Assembly (NCBI RefSeq): GCF_902498805.1
Contig: NZ_LR701589.1
Location: 97,163 to 161,162, forward strand
DNA: 64,000 bases
Source of the DNA: Imperialibacter sp. EC-SDR9
GTDB lineage: Bacteria; Bacteroidota; Bacteroidia; Cytophagales; Cyclobacteriaceae
Reading direction: 5' to 3'
Positions 51,297-60,747 of this stretch are shown piece after piece (the first letter of the stretch is position 1; each line of letters begins with the position of its first letter). The translations under genes were made by a program, and so were the position numbers. Under the pieces are notes generated by a model. The model ran no database searches. It was not told where the DNA came from and worked only from the letters and a program-made list of their open reading frames with translations.

Positions 51297-51654
51297 GAAG
51301 ATTTTTATTATCGACGACGATGACATCTTTTTGGTCATCGCTACTGCAAACTTGCGGCAAATTTGTGGTGATGTTGAAATTATTACAGCGAGCAATGGTG
51401 AAGAGGCTTTGAAAATTATTTCCGACACCCAACCAGGCGTTGTACTTCTTGACATCAACATGCCCGTAATGAATGGATGGGAGTTTCTTGAAGCACTGAC
51501 ACAATTGCAGCAAACAAATCCCTACCACATTTTCATCACAACATCTTCGGTAGATCCCAATGACAAAAAGAAAGCCAGCGACCATCCGCTGGTCAGGGGC
51601 TATCTTGAGAAGCCCCTGAATCCAGATAAGATAAAAGCCCTTCAAATCTGCTAG
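51286..51654 (+). CDS. Receiver-only response regulator
   Basis: A 122-residue single receiver domain. The acidic residues in IFIIDDDD, phospho-Asp in VVLLDINMPVMNGWEF, Thr/Ser in IFITTSS and Lys in YLEKPLNPDKI match active CheY-like receivers. No output domain follows; signalling must pass by protein contact. The ATG at 51286 overlaps the kinase stop by 11 bases, so the pair is translated together. It is the partner of the ten-PAS kinase. Confidence 0.88.
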   Translation: MSGKKIFIIDDDDIFLVIATANLRQICGDVEIITASNGEEALKIISDTQPGVVLLDINMPVMNGWEFLEALTQLQQTNPYHIFITTSSVDPNDKKKASDHPLVRGYLEKPLNPDKIKALQIC

Positions 51655-51676
51655 CTCATCCTTTCACCTGCCTGTC

Positions 51677-54346
51677 TTACTCTACTCTCAGGCTTTCAAC
51701 GGGATTGATGCGTGAGGCCCGCAAAGTGTGATAGACAATGACCAACGCAGCCACTAAAAGTGCGGCCATTCCACTAACAACGAACAGCCCAACGCCAATT
51801 TCGGTGCGATAAGCAAAGTTTGCCAGCCACTTGCTCATCAGCCAAAGGGTAAGCGGCACCGACAACACAATAGCGACAAGCAGCTGAGAAATAAAGCTTT
51901 TGGAAAGCAATGCAAAAATTGTAATTGGAGTAGCTCCCATCACCTTCCGAATGCCAATTTCCTTGATGCGGCTGTTCACAACCAACACCATAAGACCAAG
52001 CAGGCCTAAAATTGCAATCACTATCGAGAGGATTGTTGCTACGGTAATCAGCTTGTTGAGCCTTGCTTCATTTTCATATTGCTGTTGTATTTTTTGATCA
52101 ACGAAGCTGAAATCCAGAGCCTCATTTGGGAAAATTGCCTCCCACTCCTTGTCAAGGATGTTTTGCACCTCCGCCAGGTTCGATCCAGTGTAAGTAAACA
52201 CCAACTTGGGAACCGGCGAATCTTCCACATTGAAGTCTGAAATTCCCTGCAAAATGGGCATGGCATTTTCCGTTATGACGAGCGGCTCCACCTGGGAATG
52301 AAGAGAGGTGAAGTTGAAATTTTCAGTCACTCCAATGATCCGGTGTTCGCCAAACTCTTTACCCGGCAGCTTGTCGTCGACCGGGTTTTCGAGTCCAAAG
52401 TAATCGGCCGCCGCCTGATTAATGATAATTGACTGGCGCTCGTCAAGGCCGTTTCCCTCTTCAAAATCCCTGCCCTCCTTTACTTTTATCCCAAATGACT
52501 TCAGGTAGTTAGCGTCAACATTCAGGAAGGCAAACCGCCTGAACACATTCTTGTCGTCGGTATAAGCAAGCTGCGTCCATCCATTCGAGCCAAAAACATG
52601 AGTAGCCATACCAATGTCGGTAACATCGGGGTGTTTTTGCAATGCCGCCTTCAGAAGCTTGCCATTTTCCATGCCCGAAGCTATCACCTGAGTGAGTCGC
52701 TGCGCAGCCGGATCCGGCTGAAGCGTAACGGAAACAACAGACTTATAATTGAACCCCAGGTCTTTCTCTTGCATGAAGCTTACCTGCTTTTTCATGATCA
52801 GTGTAGTACTGATGAGAAAAACAGTAACAAGAAATTGAAACACCAACATACCCTTCTGCGCCACGTGCCTTCCACCGCCCTGGCTTCCTCCTCTCAAAAT
52901 AGACACGATACGAAAGCCAGACAGCACAAAGGCTGGGTAAATTCCCGCAGCGACGCCTATGGCCAGCCCAACACCCAGGTAAGCGAACAAATGCCACCAC
53001 CTGAAGGTGAGAAATATTTGGGCTCCAGTTAACGTGTTGAACGTGGGAACAAGCAATACCGTGAGCACAGTACCGATCGTCATAGCTATAAGCGCTACTA
53101 AGAGGCTTTCGCTGAGGTATTGCACCACCAGCGTACTTTGTCCGGCACCCAGCACTTTTCGCATGCCCACCTCACGGGCCCTGCGTAAAGATTGCCCAAT
53201 AGACAGCGTTGCATAGTTAATGCAGGCAATAATGAGCACCAGTAAACCGATAGCACCAAGTATGTACACATATTGAGGATTGCTCACCGGAGCAAAGCCA
53301 GCCGGCACATCGGGATTGAGGTGAATATCAGTGAGCGGCTGCAAACCAATATTGTACTGCCCTCTTTCTACTTCCTCGCTCAGATACCCCATCACCACAT
53401 CCTGCATCTTGTCGTTTACGTTTTGCACCTCAGCGTTTTCTCTGATCAGCACATATGTTTCAGCAAGCACGCTGAACCAGGCATTCATGGCACCTTCTCC
53501 ATAAAACCTTCTGCTGTTCTCCGCCGATACAGCAATATCGAACCGTATGCTGGAGGCATGCGGCATATCGGCTATTACGGCCGACACTTTAAAGTCCTCT
53601 ATGTTTTCAGCGATTTGCAGGCTCAGCACCTTCCCCATCGGATCATCGTCGCCAAAATACTTTCTGGCATAAGACTCGGAGATGATCACACTTCTCAACT
53701 CCTGAAATGGCACCTCTCTGTTCCCCGCTATTACTTCAAAGTCGAAGACCTTGAAAAAATCAGGGCTGATGACGGCCACTTGCTCATCAATACGGTTCTC
53801 CCCTCTTCCCACCAGATGGTTCTCTTGAGTTATTCGCACAGCAGCTTCTACTTCCGGAAAGTTTTGCTCAAACAAATCTTCAAACCTGAGCGGCGTAACG
53901 CTGTTAAAAAATATCTTCCCCTCACCATAGTCTTCTTTGACCCAACTTCGGTAAATCCGATCCTTTTTTGAGTGAAAATGATCGAAGCTTATCTCTTGCT
54001 TCACGTAGAGCCCCATCAGCAGAAAGCAGGCAATGCCGATTGTCAGGCCCACCAGGTTGATAGCTGTGTTGATTTTGTCCCTTGCCAGCACCCTAAAAGC
54101 GATTTTGAAATTGTTGGCTGTCATCATAAATATTGAGTTTTTGAGTCTTTTCGATTTTCCTATGGCCGAAATTCTCAGCGATCGAATCACGAGCCATACG
54201 TATGTCAAATCAGCGGCTCGCTTTCCGCTCTCAAGCCGGCGCTTTTGATACACCTCATACAGATCACCCTGCAGGTCTTCCAGAAGGTCGGGGTGGCAAT
54301 ACCACTCCAGAAACCGATCGGCCCACCTTGGAGGATTGGAACTCAT
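51677..54346 (-). CDS. FtsX/MacB-type ABC permease with N-terminal permease-prefix domain (4 of 4)
   Basis: An 889-residue permease. An extra N-terminal segment of about 75 residues (PPRWADRFLEWYCHPDLLEDLQGDLYEVYQKRR) is the permease prefix domain linked with PadR-controlled permeases. The fused FtsX cores follow: RREVGMRKVLGAGQSTL…, later KEIGIRKVMGATPITIF. Two periplasmic domains lie between. The PadR gene overlaps its start by ATGA (54343-54346), so both are transcribed together and probably controlled by PadR. The substrate is unknown. Confidence 0.88.
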   Translation of the reverse strand: MSSNPPRWADRFLEWYCHPDLLEDLQGDLYEVYQKRRLESGKRAADLTYVWLVIRSLRISAIGKSKRLKNSIFMMTANNFKIAFRVLARDKINTAINLVGLTIGIACFLLMGLYVKQEISFDHFHSKKDRIYRSWVKEDYGEGKIFFNSVTPLRFEDLFEQNFPEVEAAVRITQENHLVGRGENRIDEQVAVISPDFFKVFDFEVIAGNREVPFQELRSVIISESYARKYFGDDDPMGKVLSLQIAENIEDFKVSAVIADMPHASSIRFDIAVSAENSRRFYGEGAMNAWFSVLAETYVLIRENAEVQNVNDKMQDVVMGYLSEEVERGQYNIGLQPLTDIHLNPDVPAGFAPVSNPQYVYILGAIGLLVLIIACINYATLSIGQSLRRAREVGMRKVLGAGQSTLVVQYLSESLLVALIAMTIGTVLTVLLVPTFNTLTGAQIFLTFRWWHLFAYLGVGLAIGVAAGIYPAFVLSGFRIVSILRGGSQGGGRHVAQKGMLVFQFLVTVFLISTTLIMKKQVSFMQEKDLGFNYKSVVSVTLQPDPAAQRLTQVIASGMENGKLLKAALQKHPDVTDIGMATHVFGSNGWTQLAYTDDKNVFRRFAFLNVDANYLKSFGIKVKEGRDFEEGNGLDERQSIIINQAAADYFGLENPVDDKLPGKEFGEHRIIGVTENFNFTSLHSQVEPLVITENAMPILQGISDFNVEDSPVPKLVFTYTGSNLAEVQNILDKEWEAIFPNEALDFSFVDQKIQQQYENEARLNKLITVATILSIVIAILGLLGLMVLVVNSRIKEIGIRKVMGATPITIFALLSKSFISQLLVAIVLSVPLTLWLMSKWLANFAYRTEIGVGLFVVSGMAALLVAALVIVYHTLRASRINPVESLRVE

Positions 54347-54669
54347 GAGCCCTGAATCGTTAGTAACTTTTTGTACAAGCCCATCCTTACCAGCATCGTT
54401 TCATCGATCACCTTGCGACCGGCCACCGTCAGCGTAAAAAAACGTTTCCTTCTTCCTCCCCTGTCGGCAGTAGCACCTCCCATCGAGGACGTGACAAATC
54501 CCTTGGCCTCCAACCGTCGGAGCACTGAGTGTATGGCAGTAACATCGGGTTTTCTACCAGCTTGCTCGGCAATCTCCTCAAGGATAGTTACTGCATAGGC
54601 CTGCCCTGCTAGTGAGCCCACCGTCAAAAGCACAAGCTCCTCCAGTTCGCCTAATGATTCTCTTTTCAT
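54343..54669 (-). CDS. PadR-family transcriptional regulator
   Basis: A 108-residue PadR-type regulator. The winged helix is LGELEELVLLTVGSLAGQAYAVTILEEIAEQAGRKPDVTAIHSVLRRLEAKGFV, followed by the wing residues GGRRKRFFTLTVAGRKVI, the usual end of the family. It would repress the overlapping permease gene downstream. The family's ligand binding is variable, so the inducer is unknown. The ATG at 54669 is followed by MKRESLGE. Confidence 0.88.
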   Translation of the reverse strand: MKRESLGELEELVLLTVGSLAGQAYAVTILEEIAEQAGRKPDVTAIHSVLRRLEAKGFVTSSMGGATADRGGRRKRFFTLTVAGRKVIDETMLVRMGLYKKLLTIQGS

Positions 54670-54780
54670 AGTTGCACAAGATATTTATTGTACAAAGATA
54701 CAAATAAACTATTTAATAATTTTTTGTACAACAAATTAACATTCGTTAACACCTGACAGACGATCTGGTCATCAACGGAG

Positions 54781-55956
54781 CTAGGAAATTACTGACGCTC
54801 CGTCTTGTATAGAAATGTCGTAGAAGTTGGGCGCTGTATGAAATTGCTTCGTAAATGAGAGGTCGACGTGACGCTTGAATTCCTCCTCAAACTCCTTTTT
54901 CACGATGTTAATGGTGCATCCACCAAATCCCCCTCCCATCATCCTTGCGCCCAGTATTTCGTCGGGAAACCTGGCCGCTTCAGCTGCAAGAAAGTCCAGT
55001 TCCCGGCAGCTTACCTCGTAGTCGGCCGACAGCCCACGGTGCGTATCATTCATTTTTTTTCCGAACGCCAGCAAATCGCCCTTTTTTAAATCACGGGCAG
55101 CGGCCTGTGTACGTTCTATTTCACCCGTCACAAACCTGCACCTCCGAAAGACATTCTCAGGAAGTTCATCCGCCAGCTCTTCCACTTCAAATGAATTAAA
55201 GTCTCTGAGGGAGTTTGCCTCCGGCTTGTGTTTTTTAAGAACTGTTACCCCTAGCTCACATTCAAGTCGTCTCGTATTGTATTCGGAGCTTGCCAGAGAG
55301 TGTTTCACCCGTGTGTCGATAAGCAGAAGGCTGTGATCCTGAAGCTGAAGCGGATAGTAGTCGAATGTAAGATCACGACAATCGAGCAACATGGCGTGGT
55401 CTTTCTTTCCCATTTTGCTGGCAAACATATCCATGATTCCACACTTGACCCCGACAAACTCATGCTCCGCCTTTTGAGCTATCTGAATAATGTCCCATGG
55501 CTCAACAGACAGCTCAAACAATTGCGTCAGTGCTGTTCCAAAACCAACCTCAAGCGCTGCTGACGATGACAAGCCGGCCCCATTTGGGATGTCGCCACCG
55601 AACACACAATTGACCGGAGGAATATCGAAACCACGCCGTTGCAAACCAGCCACAACGCCAGTAAAAAAGTTAGTCCACGCCGGATTGGACTTTGGCACCA
55701 ACTTCTTGTGGTTGACCAGCGCTCCCTTATTGATATTCAAAGCGAAAAGAGAAGTATCGGGCCGGGTAGAAGGTGACATAGCAAAAATAATCTCCCTGTT
55801 AATAGCAGCAGGAAACACAAAGCCATTATTGTAGTCGGTGTGCTCGCCGATCAGGTTGATCCGGCCAGGTGCCCGCACAACAATGGCGGGACTTGAGCCG
55901 TAAAGCTCCGTAAATGTTCTTGATATTAGTGATTGGTAATCAAGTTCCTCAAACAT
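54781..55956 (-). CDS. galK: Galactokinase
   Basis: A 391-residue GHMP kinase that phosphorylates galactose at C1 with ATP. The galactokinase signature is RINLIGEHTDYNNGFVFPAAI, the ATP motif is NGAGLSSSAALEVGFG, and the end motif is GARMMGGGFGGCTINIV. Lengths and order match the family. The ATG at 55956 was preferred to a GTG one codon earlier. It lies alone, without galT or galE in the window. Confidence 0.93.
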   Translation of the reverse strand: MFEELDYQSLISRTFTELYGSSPAIVVRAPGRINLIGEHTDYNNGFVFPAAINREIIFAMSPSTRPDTSLFALNINKGALVNHKKLVPKSNPAWTNFFTGVVAGLQRRGFDIPPVNCVFGGDIPNGAGLSSSAALEVGFGTALTQLFELSVEPWDIIQIAQKAEHEFVGVKCGIMDMFASKMGKKDHAMLLDCRDLTFDYYPLQLQDHSLLLIDTRVKHSLASSEYNTRRLECELGVTVLKKHKPEANSLRDFNSFEVEELADELPENVFRRCRFVTGEIERTQAAARDLKKGDLLAFGKKMNDTHRGLSADYEVSCRELDFLAAEAARFPDEILGARMMGGGFGGCTINIVKKEFEEEFKRHVDLSFTKQFHTAPNFYDISIQDGASVIS

Positions 55957-55959
55957 CAC

Positions 55960-56318
55960 TGTAGTTTAGGTTTAATCAACGGGAACAGCTTTCGCCAGGA
56001 AGGCTCCTCTCTCTCTTAAAAAAGTGCTCAAATATACGAGCAGTTTGCTATTTCGAATATAAGCCAGTTGAAATTGAAGTGTCTGAGAATACCGTTGGCA
56101 CCCGTTATTAATTAATAAAGAGAGACCAGGAGCTATTGTCAACTATTTAACGTACCTTTGCGCCAGGTTCTCAGTTGACAGGCCAATTATTTCACATACT
56201 CAGCCTGCCGCACGCTTCAAGTCGATGTCTGCCATTCAACCAAGGATCTTTTAAGGACAGACTGCTGATTGTGACCCTTCCCGGCTCGTTATCAGCCATA
56301 TTTAAACAAAAAACATTA
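55960..56318. other. Long gene-free region before the DEAD-box helicase, with one promoter-like element
   Basis: No gene is supported here. TACCTTTG at 56153-56160 matches the -7 consensus TAnnTTTG on the plus strand, but no well-spaced -33 element is clear. The transcript would then carry a leader of about 150 bases before the helicase ATG, as is often seen for cold-regulated RNA helicases; that is inference. Confidence 0.35.
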
Positions 56319-57638
56319 ATGACATTTGAAAATCTAGGGCTTATTGAGCCCATTCAGAAAGCCCTGAAGGCTGAAGGCTACACTACGCCTACGCCTATTC
56401 AGGCCCAAGCCATCCCACATCTTCTTGAAGGTAGAGACTTACTGGGTTGCGCACAAACAGGCACAGGAAAAACTGCTGCCTTTGCCATTCCCATTTTACA
56501 AAACATTTACACCGCCAGAACCGAACAAAGAGGTATCAAAGCCCTTATTCTTACCCCAACGAGGGAATTGGCGATACAAATTGACGAAAGCTTCGCTGCC
56601 TATGGTAAGTATACCAGAATCAGTCATACAGTAATATTTGGTGGCGTATCGCAAAATGCTCAAACCAATGCGCTCCGCAGGGGTGTTGACGTGCTTATTG
56701 CTACTCCAGGTCGCTTACTTGACCTGATGAACCAGGGTTTTGTTCGCCTCGACAGCATCCAGTTTTTCGTATTGGACGAAGCGGACCGCATGCTCGACAT
56801 GGGATTTGTGCACGATGTAAAGAAAGTGATCGCCAAAATCCCTGCTAAAAGACAAACGCTTTTCTTCTCGGCCACTATGCCGCCCGAAATTGTAAAGCTG
56901 TCTGACAGTCTTCTTACAAATCCTGTGAAAGTAGAGGTGACACCTGTATCTTCAACAGCCGAAAAGATAGAGCAGTCGCTGTTCTATGTGGAGAAAAGAG
57001 ACAAGAAGCATTTGCTTAACCATATCCTGGAAAATAAGGGCATTGAAACAGCACTGGTTTTCACCAGAACAAAACATGGTGCCGACAGAGTAGTGAAAGA
57101 CCTTAACAAGGAGGGAATTACTGCCGAAGCTATCCATGGCAACAAATCGCAGAATGCACGTCAGCGTGCCCTTTCAAACTTCAAAACCCGTAAAACAAGG
57201 GTGTTGGTGGCTACCGACATTGCAGCCAGAGGTATCGATATCGATGAGCTGACCCATGTATTCAACTACGAGCTACCCAATATCCCTGAAACTTATGTTC
57301 ACAGAATTGGGCGAACAGGACGTGCCGGAGCGGATGGAAAAGCAATTTCTTTTTGCGAAAGAGAGGAGAGACCTTATTTGAAGGATATCCAAAAGCTGAT
57401 TGGCAAGACGATTCCTGTAATAGAGGAACACCCATACGTAAATGCTACACCAGTACCAACTTCCAGCGAAGTGTACTCGTCAAGACCTAAGTCTGGCTCC
57501 AGCGGCAACTCGGCATCGTTCAAAAAGAAGTGGAACAACAACGGAAGGCCAAACAACAACGGAAACAGATCCTCGGATCGGCCGCAGCGTGACTCTTCTC
57601 AATCAACTGCCATGCCTTCAAGGTTCTCGAGGTATTAA
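56319..57638 (+). CDS. DEAD-box RNA helicase
   Basis: A 439-residue ATP-dependent RNA helicase from the ATG at 56319 ([16 protein letters not shown]). Q motif, Walker [21 protein letters not shown] in [23 protein letters not shown] and HRIGRTGR are all present in order. A low-complexity Asn/Ser/Arg/Pro-rich tail (about 380-439) is RhlE-like. Function is ribosome assembly or mRNA turnover, from family knowledge. A good terminator lies just after the stop at 57659-57682. Confidence 0.9.
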   Translation: MTFENLGLIEPIQKALKAEGYTTPTPIQAQAIPHLLEGRDLLGCAQTGTGKTAAFAIPILQNIYTARTEQRGIKALILTPTRELAIQIDESFAAYGKYTRISHTVIFGGVSQNAQTNALRRGVDVLIATPGRLLDLMNQGFVRLDSIQFFVLDEADRMLDMGFVHDVKKVIAKIPAKRQTLFFSATMPPEIVKLSDSLLTNPVKVEVTPVSSTAEKIEQSLFYVEKRDKKHLLNHILENKGIETALVFTRTKHGADRVVKDLNKEGITAEAIHGNKSQNARQRALSNFKTRKTRVLVATDIAARGIDIDELTHVFNYELPNIPETYVHRIGRTGRAGADGKAISFCEREERPYLKDIQKLIGKTIPVIEEHPYVNATPVPTSSEVYSSRPKSGSSGNSASFKKKWNNNGRPNNNGNRSSDRPQRDSSQSTAMPSRFSRY

Positions 57639-57658
57639 GAATTGATAGAATGTATTTT

Positions 57659-57682
57659 AAAAAAGGGCTTCGGCCCTTTTTT
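57659..57682 (+). terminator. Terminator of the DEAD-box helicase
   Basis: GGGC (57665-57668), loop TTCG, GCCC (57673-57676), extended by an A-T-rich base on both sides, and six T at 57677-57682. A UUCG-type tetraloop in the RNA makes it stable. Confidence 0.82.
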
Positions 57683-57740
57683 CATGTCTATACTTGTCGG
57701 GAATGGAGTCAATCAAACCGTTGTAAGTGAAAGAAAGTAC

Positions 57741-57775
57741 AAAAAAAACTAGCCGCCCTTTGAAAGAGCGGCTAG
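57741..57775 (-). terminator. Terminator of the small secreted protein gene
   Basis: CTAGCCGC (57749-57756) pairs with GCGGCTAG (57768-57775). On the minus strand it is followed by a run of eight T (complement of A 57741-57748). It lies 59 bases beyond the stop of the minus-strand gene. Confidence 0.7.
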
Positions 57776-57833
57776 CCAGATTGATAAGCGGATTAATGAA
57801 TGTTTTCAGTATAATTTACAGTCTGCTTTGTGC

Positions 57834-58436
57834 TTAAAAATCGAATTTTTGGTCTTTAACTACAGTGTTATTGTATGATACAGTGAAACGAACACCCGCT
57901 CCTTTGATTTGGCTTAGATCGTACACTCTTGTGAAGAAATCAGCTGACTTCACGTCCTCGGTGAACAAAAGTTCATCCTGACCACCGTAGATAGCTACTG
58001 AAAGAGGTGAGTCTACTGAAGCACTTGATCTAAGTACCATTTTTTTTGTGCTGGCATTAGAGCTAAGAGCTACCTGCTCACCCAATTTGTCAACTTCAGA
58101 AACGTGGTGTACAGTTTGAGCTACTTTTTCACCTTTTGAAACTACTTCAAAAGTGTAGTAACCTGTTGGAACGTTTGAAAGGTCGAAGTTTTGCGCAAAA
58201 CCATCAGCCACTCTAACGGATCCTTTGTGAACAGATACGCCTTTTTCATCTAAAACGTTAACTGTCACATTCTGCTTGCCTTCACTCTTATATATAAGTT
58301 TGTAAGAATCATTCTTGTTGAAAGAAATCACTCTTACATTAGATGATGATTTAAGTGTGTCTCCTCCGGCAAACGCAACACTAGAAGTACCCATAGCTAC
58401 TAGGAGTACAGCAATAAAGTTCTTTGTCTTTTTCAT
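57834..58436 (-). CDS. Secreted Ig-like beta-sandwich protein
   Basis: A 200-residue protein with a signal peptide (MKKTKNFIAVLLVAMGTSSV, cleaved near AFA). The mature sequence is rich in alternating strands, with two similar halves (YKLIYKSEGKQNVTVNVLDEKGVSVHKGSV; VDSPLSVAIYGGQDELLFTEDVKSADFFTRVYDLS), like tandem Ig-like domains of Bacteroidota surface proteins. It has no enzymatic motif. A type IX C-terminal signal was not recognised. A 398-base upstream gap (58437-58834) follows. Confidence 0.6.
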   Translation of the reverse strand: MKKTKNFIAVLLVAMGTSSVAFAGGDTLKSSSNVRVISFNKNDSYKLIYKSEGKQNVTVNVLDEKGVSVHKGSVRVADGFAQNFDLSNVPTGYYTFEVVSKGEKVAQTVHHVSEVDKLGEQVALSSNASTKKMVLRSSASVDSPLSVAIYGGQDELLFTEDVKSADFFTRVYDLSQIKGAGVRFTVSYNNTVVKDQKFDF

Positions 58437-58834
58437 AACTTTTCGTTTTTGAGCTTATCAATTATATATCAAAAGACGTAATAGTTATGATTTTGTTCAA
58501 ATAATAGGCATTAATTTTAAATGAATATACGGTTAATATATAAAAATTTACGAATTCATTAAAATATCACTTTTTCGTAACCGTTTGCGCTGGCAGTTAC
58601 GCCAATGCAAACGTCTGATTTTTATAATTTTTACATAAAATATTTTTCTTCATGTAGTTTATTCTGATTAATTTCAACTAATAGCCTATTAACAGAATAT
58701 TATTCTGTACTAAGCATCTAGAAGCTGATTGCATAAATCCCGGAATCGCTTGCGGTGGGAATTTCGTTCTGACAAGGCGAAACCAAAAGATCGAAACAAA
58801 AGAAATAGAGGAAGGAATTGGCAGGACAGATTAC
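58437..58834. other. AT-rich gene-free region
   Basis: A stretch with long A/T runs (for example TTTTTATAATTTTTACATAAAATATTTTT as a type, 58616-58645) between the secreted protein gene and the RluA-type gene. It should hold the promoter of the minus-strand secreted gene, but no clear -33/-7 pair was found. No gene, repeat or RNA was recognised. Confidence 0.4.
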
Positions 58835-59710
58835 CTATCTATAGTCCTCACTTTTCTCCTTTGGGTGAGTAAAAATCGTAGATGGCTCTATTTTGAAAGC
58901 CAAATCTTTGCCTGTTATCGGGTGTTTTATGTAAAGCTGGGTGGCCATTAATCGAATCTGCCTTTTGAAAGCATTGCTCGCCCCATATTTGTAGTCGCCT
59001 ACTATAGGGCAGCCAATATGACCAAGGTGAACCCTAATCTGATTTTTCTTGCCCGTGGCCAGCTCTACTTCTACCATATGGTATCTCCCTATCCTCTCTT
59101 TATAGGTATAATAGGTGATAGCTTCCTTGGTATTGGGGCCTGGCGTGCTGGCTACAAACATCTTCAGGCCTCGTTCCTCCAGCAGCGTGCTAATGGTACC
59201 TTTTTTGGGATTGGGTTCCTTTTCTGTAATGGCAATGTACTTTTTAGAAAACTGATGCCAGTTAGCTTTCAATTTTTCCTGTATCTCTTCGCTTTTTGCA
59301 AAAACAACCAGGCCGCTTACTTCTTTGTCAAGCCTGTGCACTGGGAAGGCGCTCTGTGCACCTTTTGTAGCGTCCTTTACGTAGTCGTCCACCAGTTTGT
59401 GCATGGTGGGCCGCCGTGTGATGCCTTCGCCGGCCGTAATGAGGCCCACTGGCTTGTCGCAAACAATAATGTACTGATCCTGCCAAATAACACGAAACGG
59501 GGCCTTCACATTAAGAGAGGGCTTCTCCTGCTTTTCAATATTAACAAGCTGGCCGGTCTTGACAGGTGTATCGGCCATTCGAACCTGCTCTCCGTCGAGA
59601 GTCACGTTGGCAAACTTGAGCATTTTGCGCAGCTTGGTTGTGGAAGTGCCGGCGTAGGCGTCGCCCAATATTTCCAGGATGGTGCCGTCTCTTTTGGCTA
59701 AATGCTTCAT
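58835..59710 (-). CDS. RluA-family pseudouridine synthase
   Basis: A 291-residue pseudouridine synthase. An N-terminal S4-like RNA-binding domain (about 15-65, GTSTTKLRKMLKFANVTLDGE) is followed by the catalytic RluA core with FPVHRLDKEVSGLVVFAK, where the conserved Asp attacks the uridine base, and a C-terminal VELATGKKNQIRVHLGHIGCPIVGD. It probably modifies rRNA or tRNA; the exact site is unknown. The rRNA methyltransferase gene ends two bases upstream, so they are co-transcribed. Confidence 0.88.
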   Translation of the reverse strand: MKHLAKRDGTILEILGDAYAGTSTTKLRKMLKFANVTLDGEQVRMADTPVKTGQLVNIEKQEKPSLNVKAPFRVIWQDQYIIVCDKPVGLITAGEGITRRPTMHKLVDDYVKDATKGAQSAFPVHRLDKEVSGLVVFAKSEEIQEKLKANWHQFSKKYIAITEKEPNPKKGTISTLLEERGLKMFVASTPGPNTKEAITYYTYKERIGRYHMVEVELATGKKNQIRVHLGHIGCPIVGDYKYGASNAFKRQIRLMATQLYIKHPITGKDLAFKIEPSTIFTHPKEKSEDYR

Positions 59711-59712
59711 AA

Positions 59713-60600
59713 TTATCGTGTAAATCTTAAAAAAGTTCCCAAAGGCAGCCTTTGCCCCGACGTAGATGGCAGGTAAAACTCCCCGAACTGCATATTATCT
59801 GGCTGAAAGAATGACTCAACCAGGTTGGCTGAAACCAATGCCGAAAGCCCCATGCTGTACATATTAAGGACAAGAAAGGCCTGCCGGGGTGCCAGCAGTT
59901 GGCTGCATAGCTCCATCAGCTCCGTCAAACTCTCTTCAATCACCCACTTCTCACCATCAGGGCCTCTGCCATAGGCGGGTGGGTCAAGTATGATACCATT
60001 GTATTGCTTACCCCGCTTTACTTCCCTTTTTACAAACTTCAGGGCGTCTTCCACCACCCACCTGATGTCCTTCAAGCCACTCGCTTGCTGGTTATCATTG
60101 GACCAGGTGATCATGTTTTTCACGGCATCCACGTGTGTGACTTCGCTGCCCGCAGCCCTGGCTGCCAAAGAGGAGCCGCCAGTGTAGGCAAACAGGTTAA
60201 GCACCTTTCCAGGTTCAGGCCATGCTTTCACTGTATCGTATATAAAGTCCCAGTTCTCGGCCTGCTCCGGAAAAACGCCCACATGACCGAAGGAAGTGAA
60301 CTGTAGCGACATGGTGAGTTGCATGTCTTTATACTGGTACTTTAAAGGCCAGCGATGATTGAGTTTTTGCGAATAAGTCCAGCCCTCATCTTCCCTGCTG
60401 CTTTTCCGGGCCTTCGCCGAGTCCCGCACAAATACCGCAGATGCCTGCTTTTTCCACTCGTCATCAGCCAACTTCTTTTTCCAAATAGCCTGAGGCTCGG
60501 GCCGGATGAGCGTATACTTTCCAAACCGCTCCAGCTTCTGAAAGTCGCCAGAATCGATCAGTTCGTAGTCTTGCCAATGTCGGGGAAAAAGAAGCTGCAT
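59713..60600 (-). CDS. RlmI/RlmK-like SAM-dependent RNA methyltransferase
   Basis: A 295-residue class I methyltransferase from the ATG at 60600. Motif I LNLFAYTGGSSLAARAAGSEVTHVDA and the catalytic-type motif ILDPPAYGRGPDGEKW match the RlmI-like 23S rRNA cytosine methyltransferases. The N-terminal PUA domain of these is short or missing; the N terminus has only about 100 residues before motif I. It is transcribed with the RluA-type gene, two bases apart. Confidence 0.8.
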   Translation of the reverse strand: MQLLFPRHWQDYELIDSGDFQKLERFGKYTLIRPEPQAIWKKKLADDEWKKQASAVFVRDSAKARKSSREDEGWTYSQKLNHRWPLKYQYKDMQLTMSLQFTSFGHVGVFPEQAENWDFIYDTVKAWPEPGKVLNLFAYTGGSSLAARAAGSEVTHVDAVKNMITWSNDNQQASGLKDIRWVVEDALKFVKREVKRGKQYNGIILDPPAYGRGPDGEKWVIEESLTELMELCSQLLAPRQAFLVLNMYSMGLSALVSANLVESFFQPDNMQFGEFYLPSTSGQRLPLGTFLRFTR

Positions 60601-60733
60601 AGGTAGCACCGGGAAGTAAGGTGCAAAAGTAACGGAATTGTTGGAATTGGGTGCTTTCTGGTTTCACATTACTCATTGCAGCGCACCAGGCGATTTAGTT
60701 GAGGTCGTGAGATGAACTTTGCACAATACCCTG

Positions 60734-60741
60734 TATTTTTG
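60734..60741 (+). promoter_or_regulatory. TAnnTTTG promoter element right before the TrmH-like gene
   Basis: TATTTTTG at 60734-60741 matches the Bacteroidota -7 consensus only 6 bases before the ATG at 60748. Transcription starting just after it would give an almost leaderless mRNA. A correctly spaced -33 element is not clear. Confidence 0.35.
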
Positions 60742-60747
60742 CCCTCC

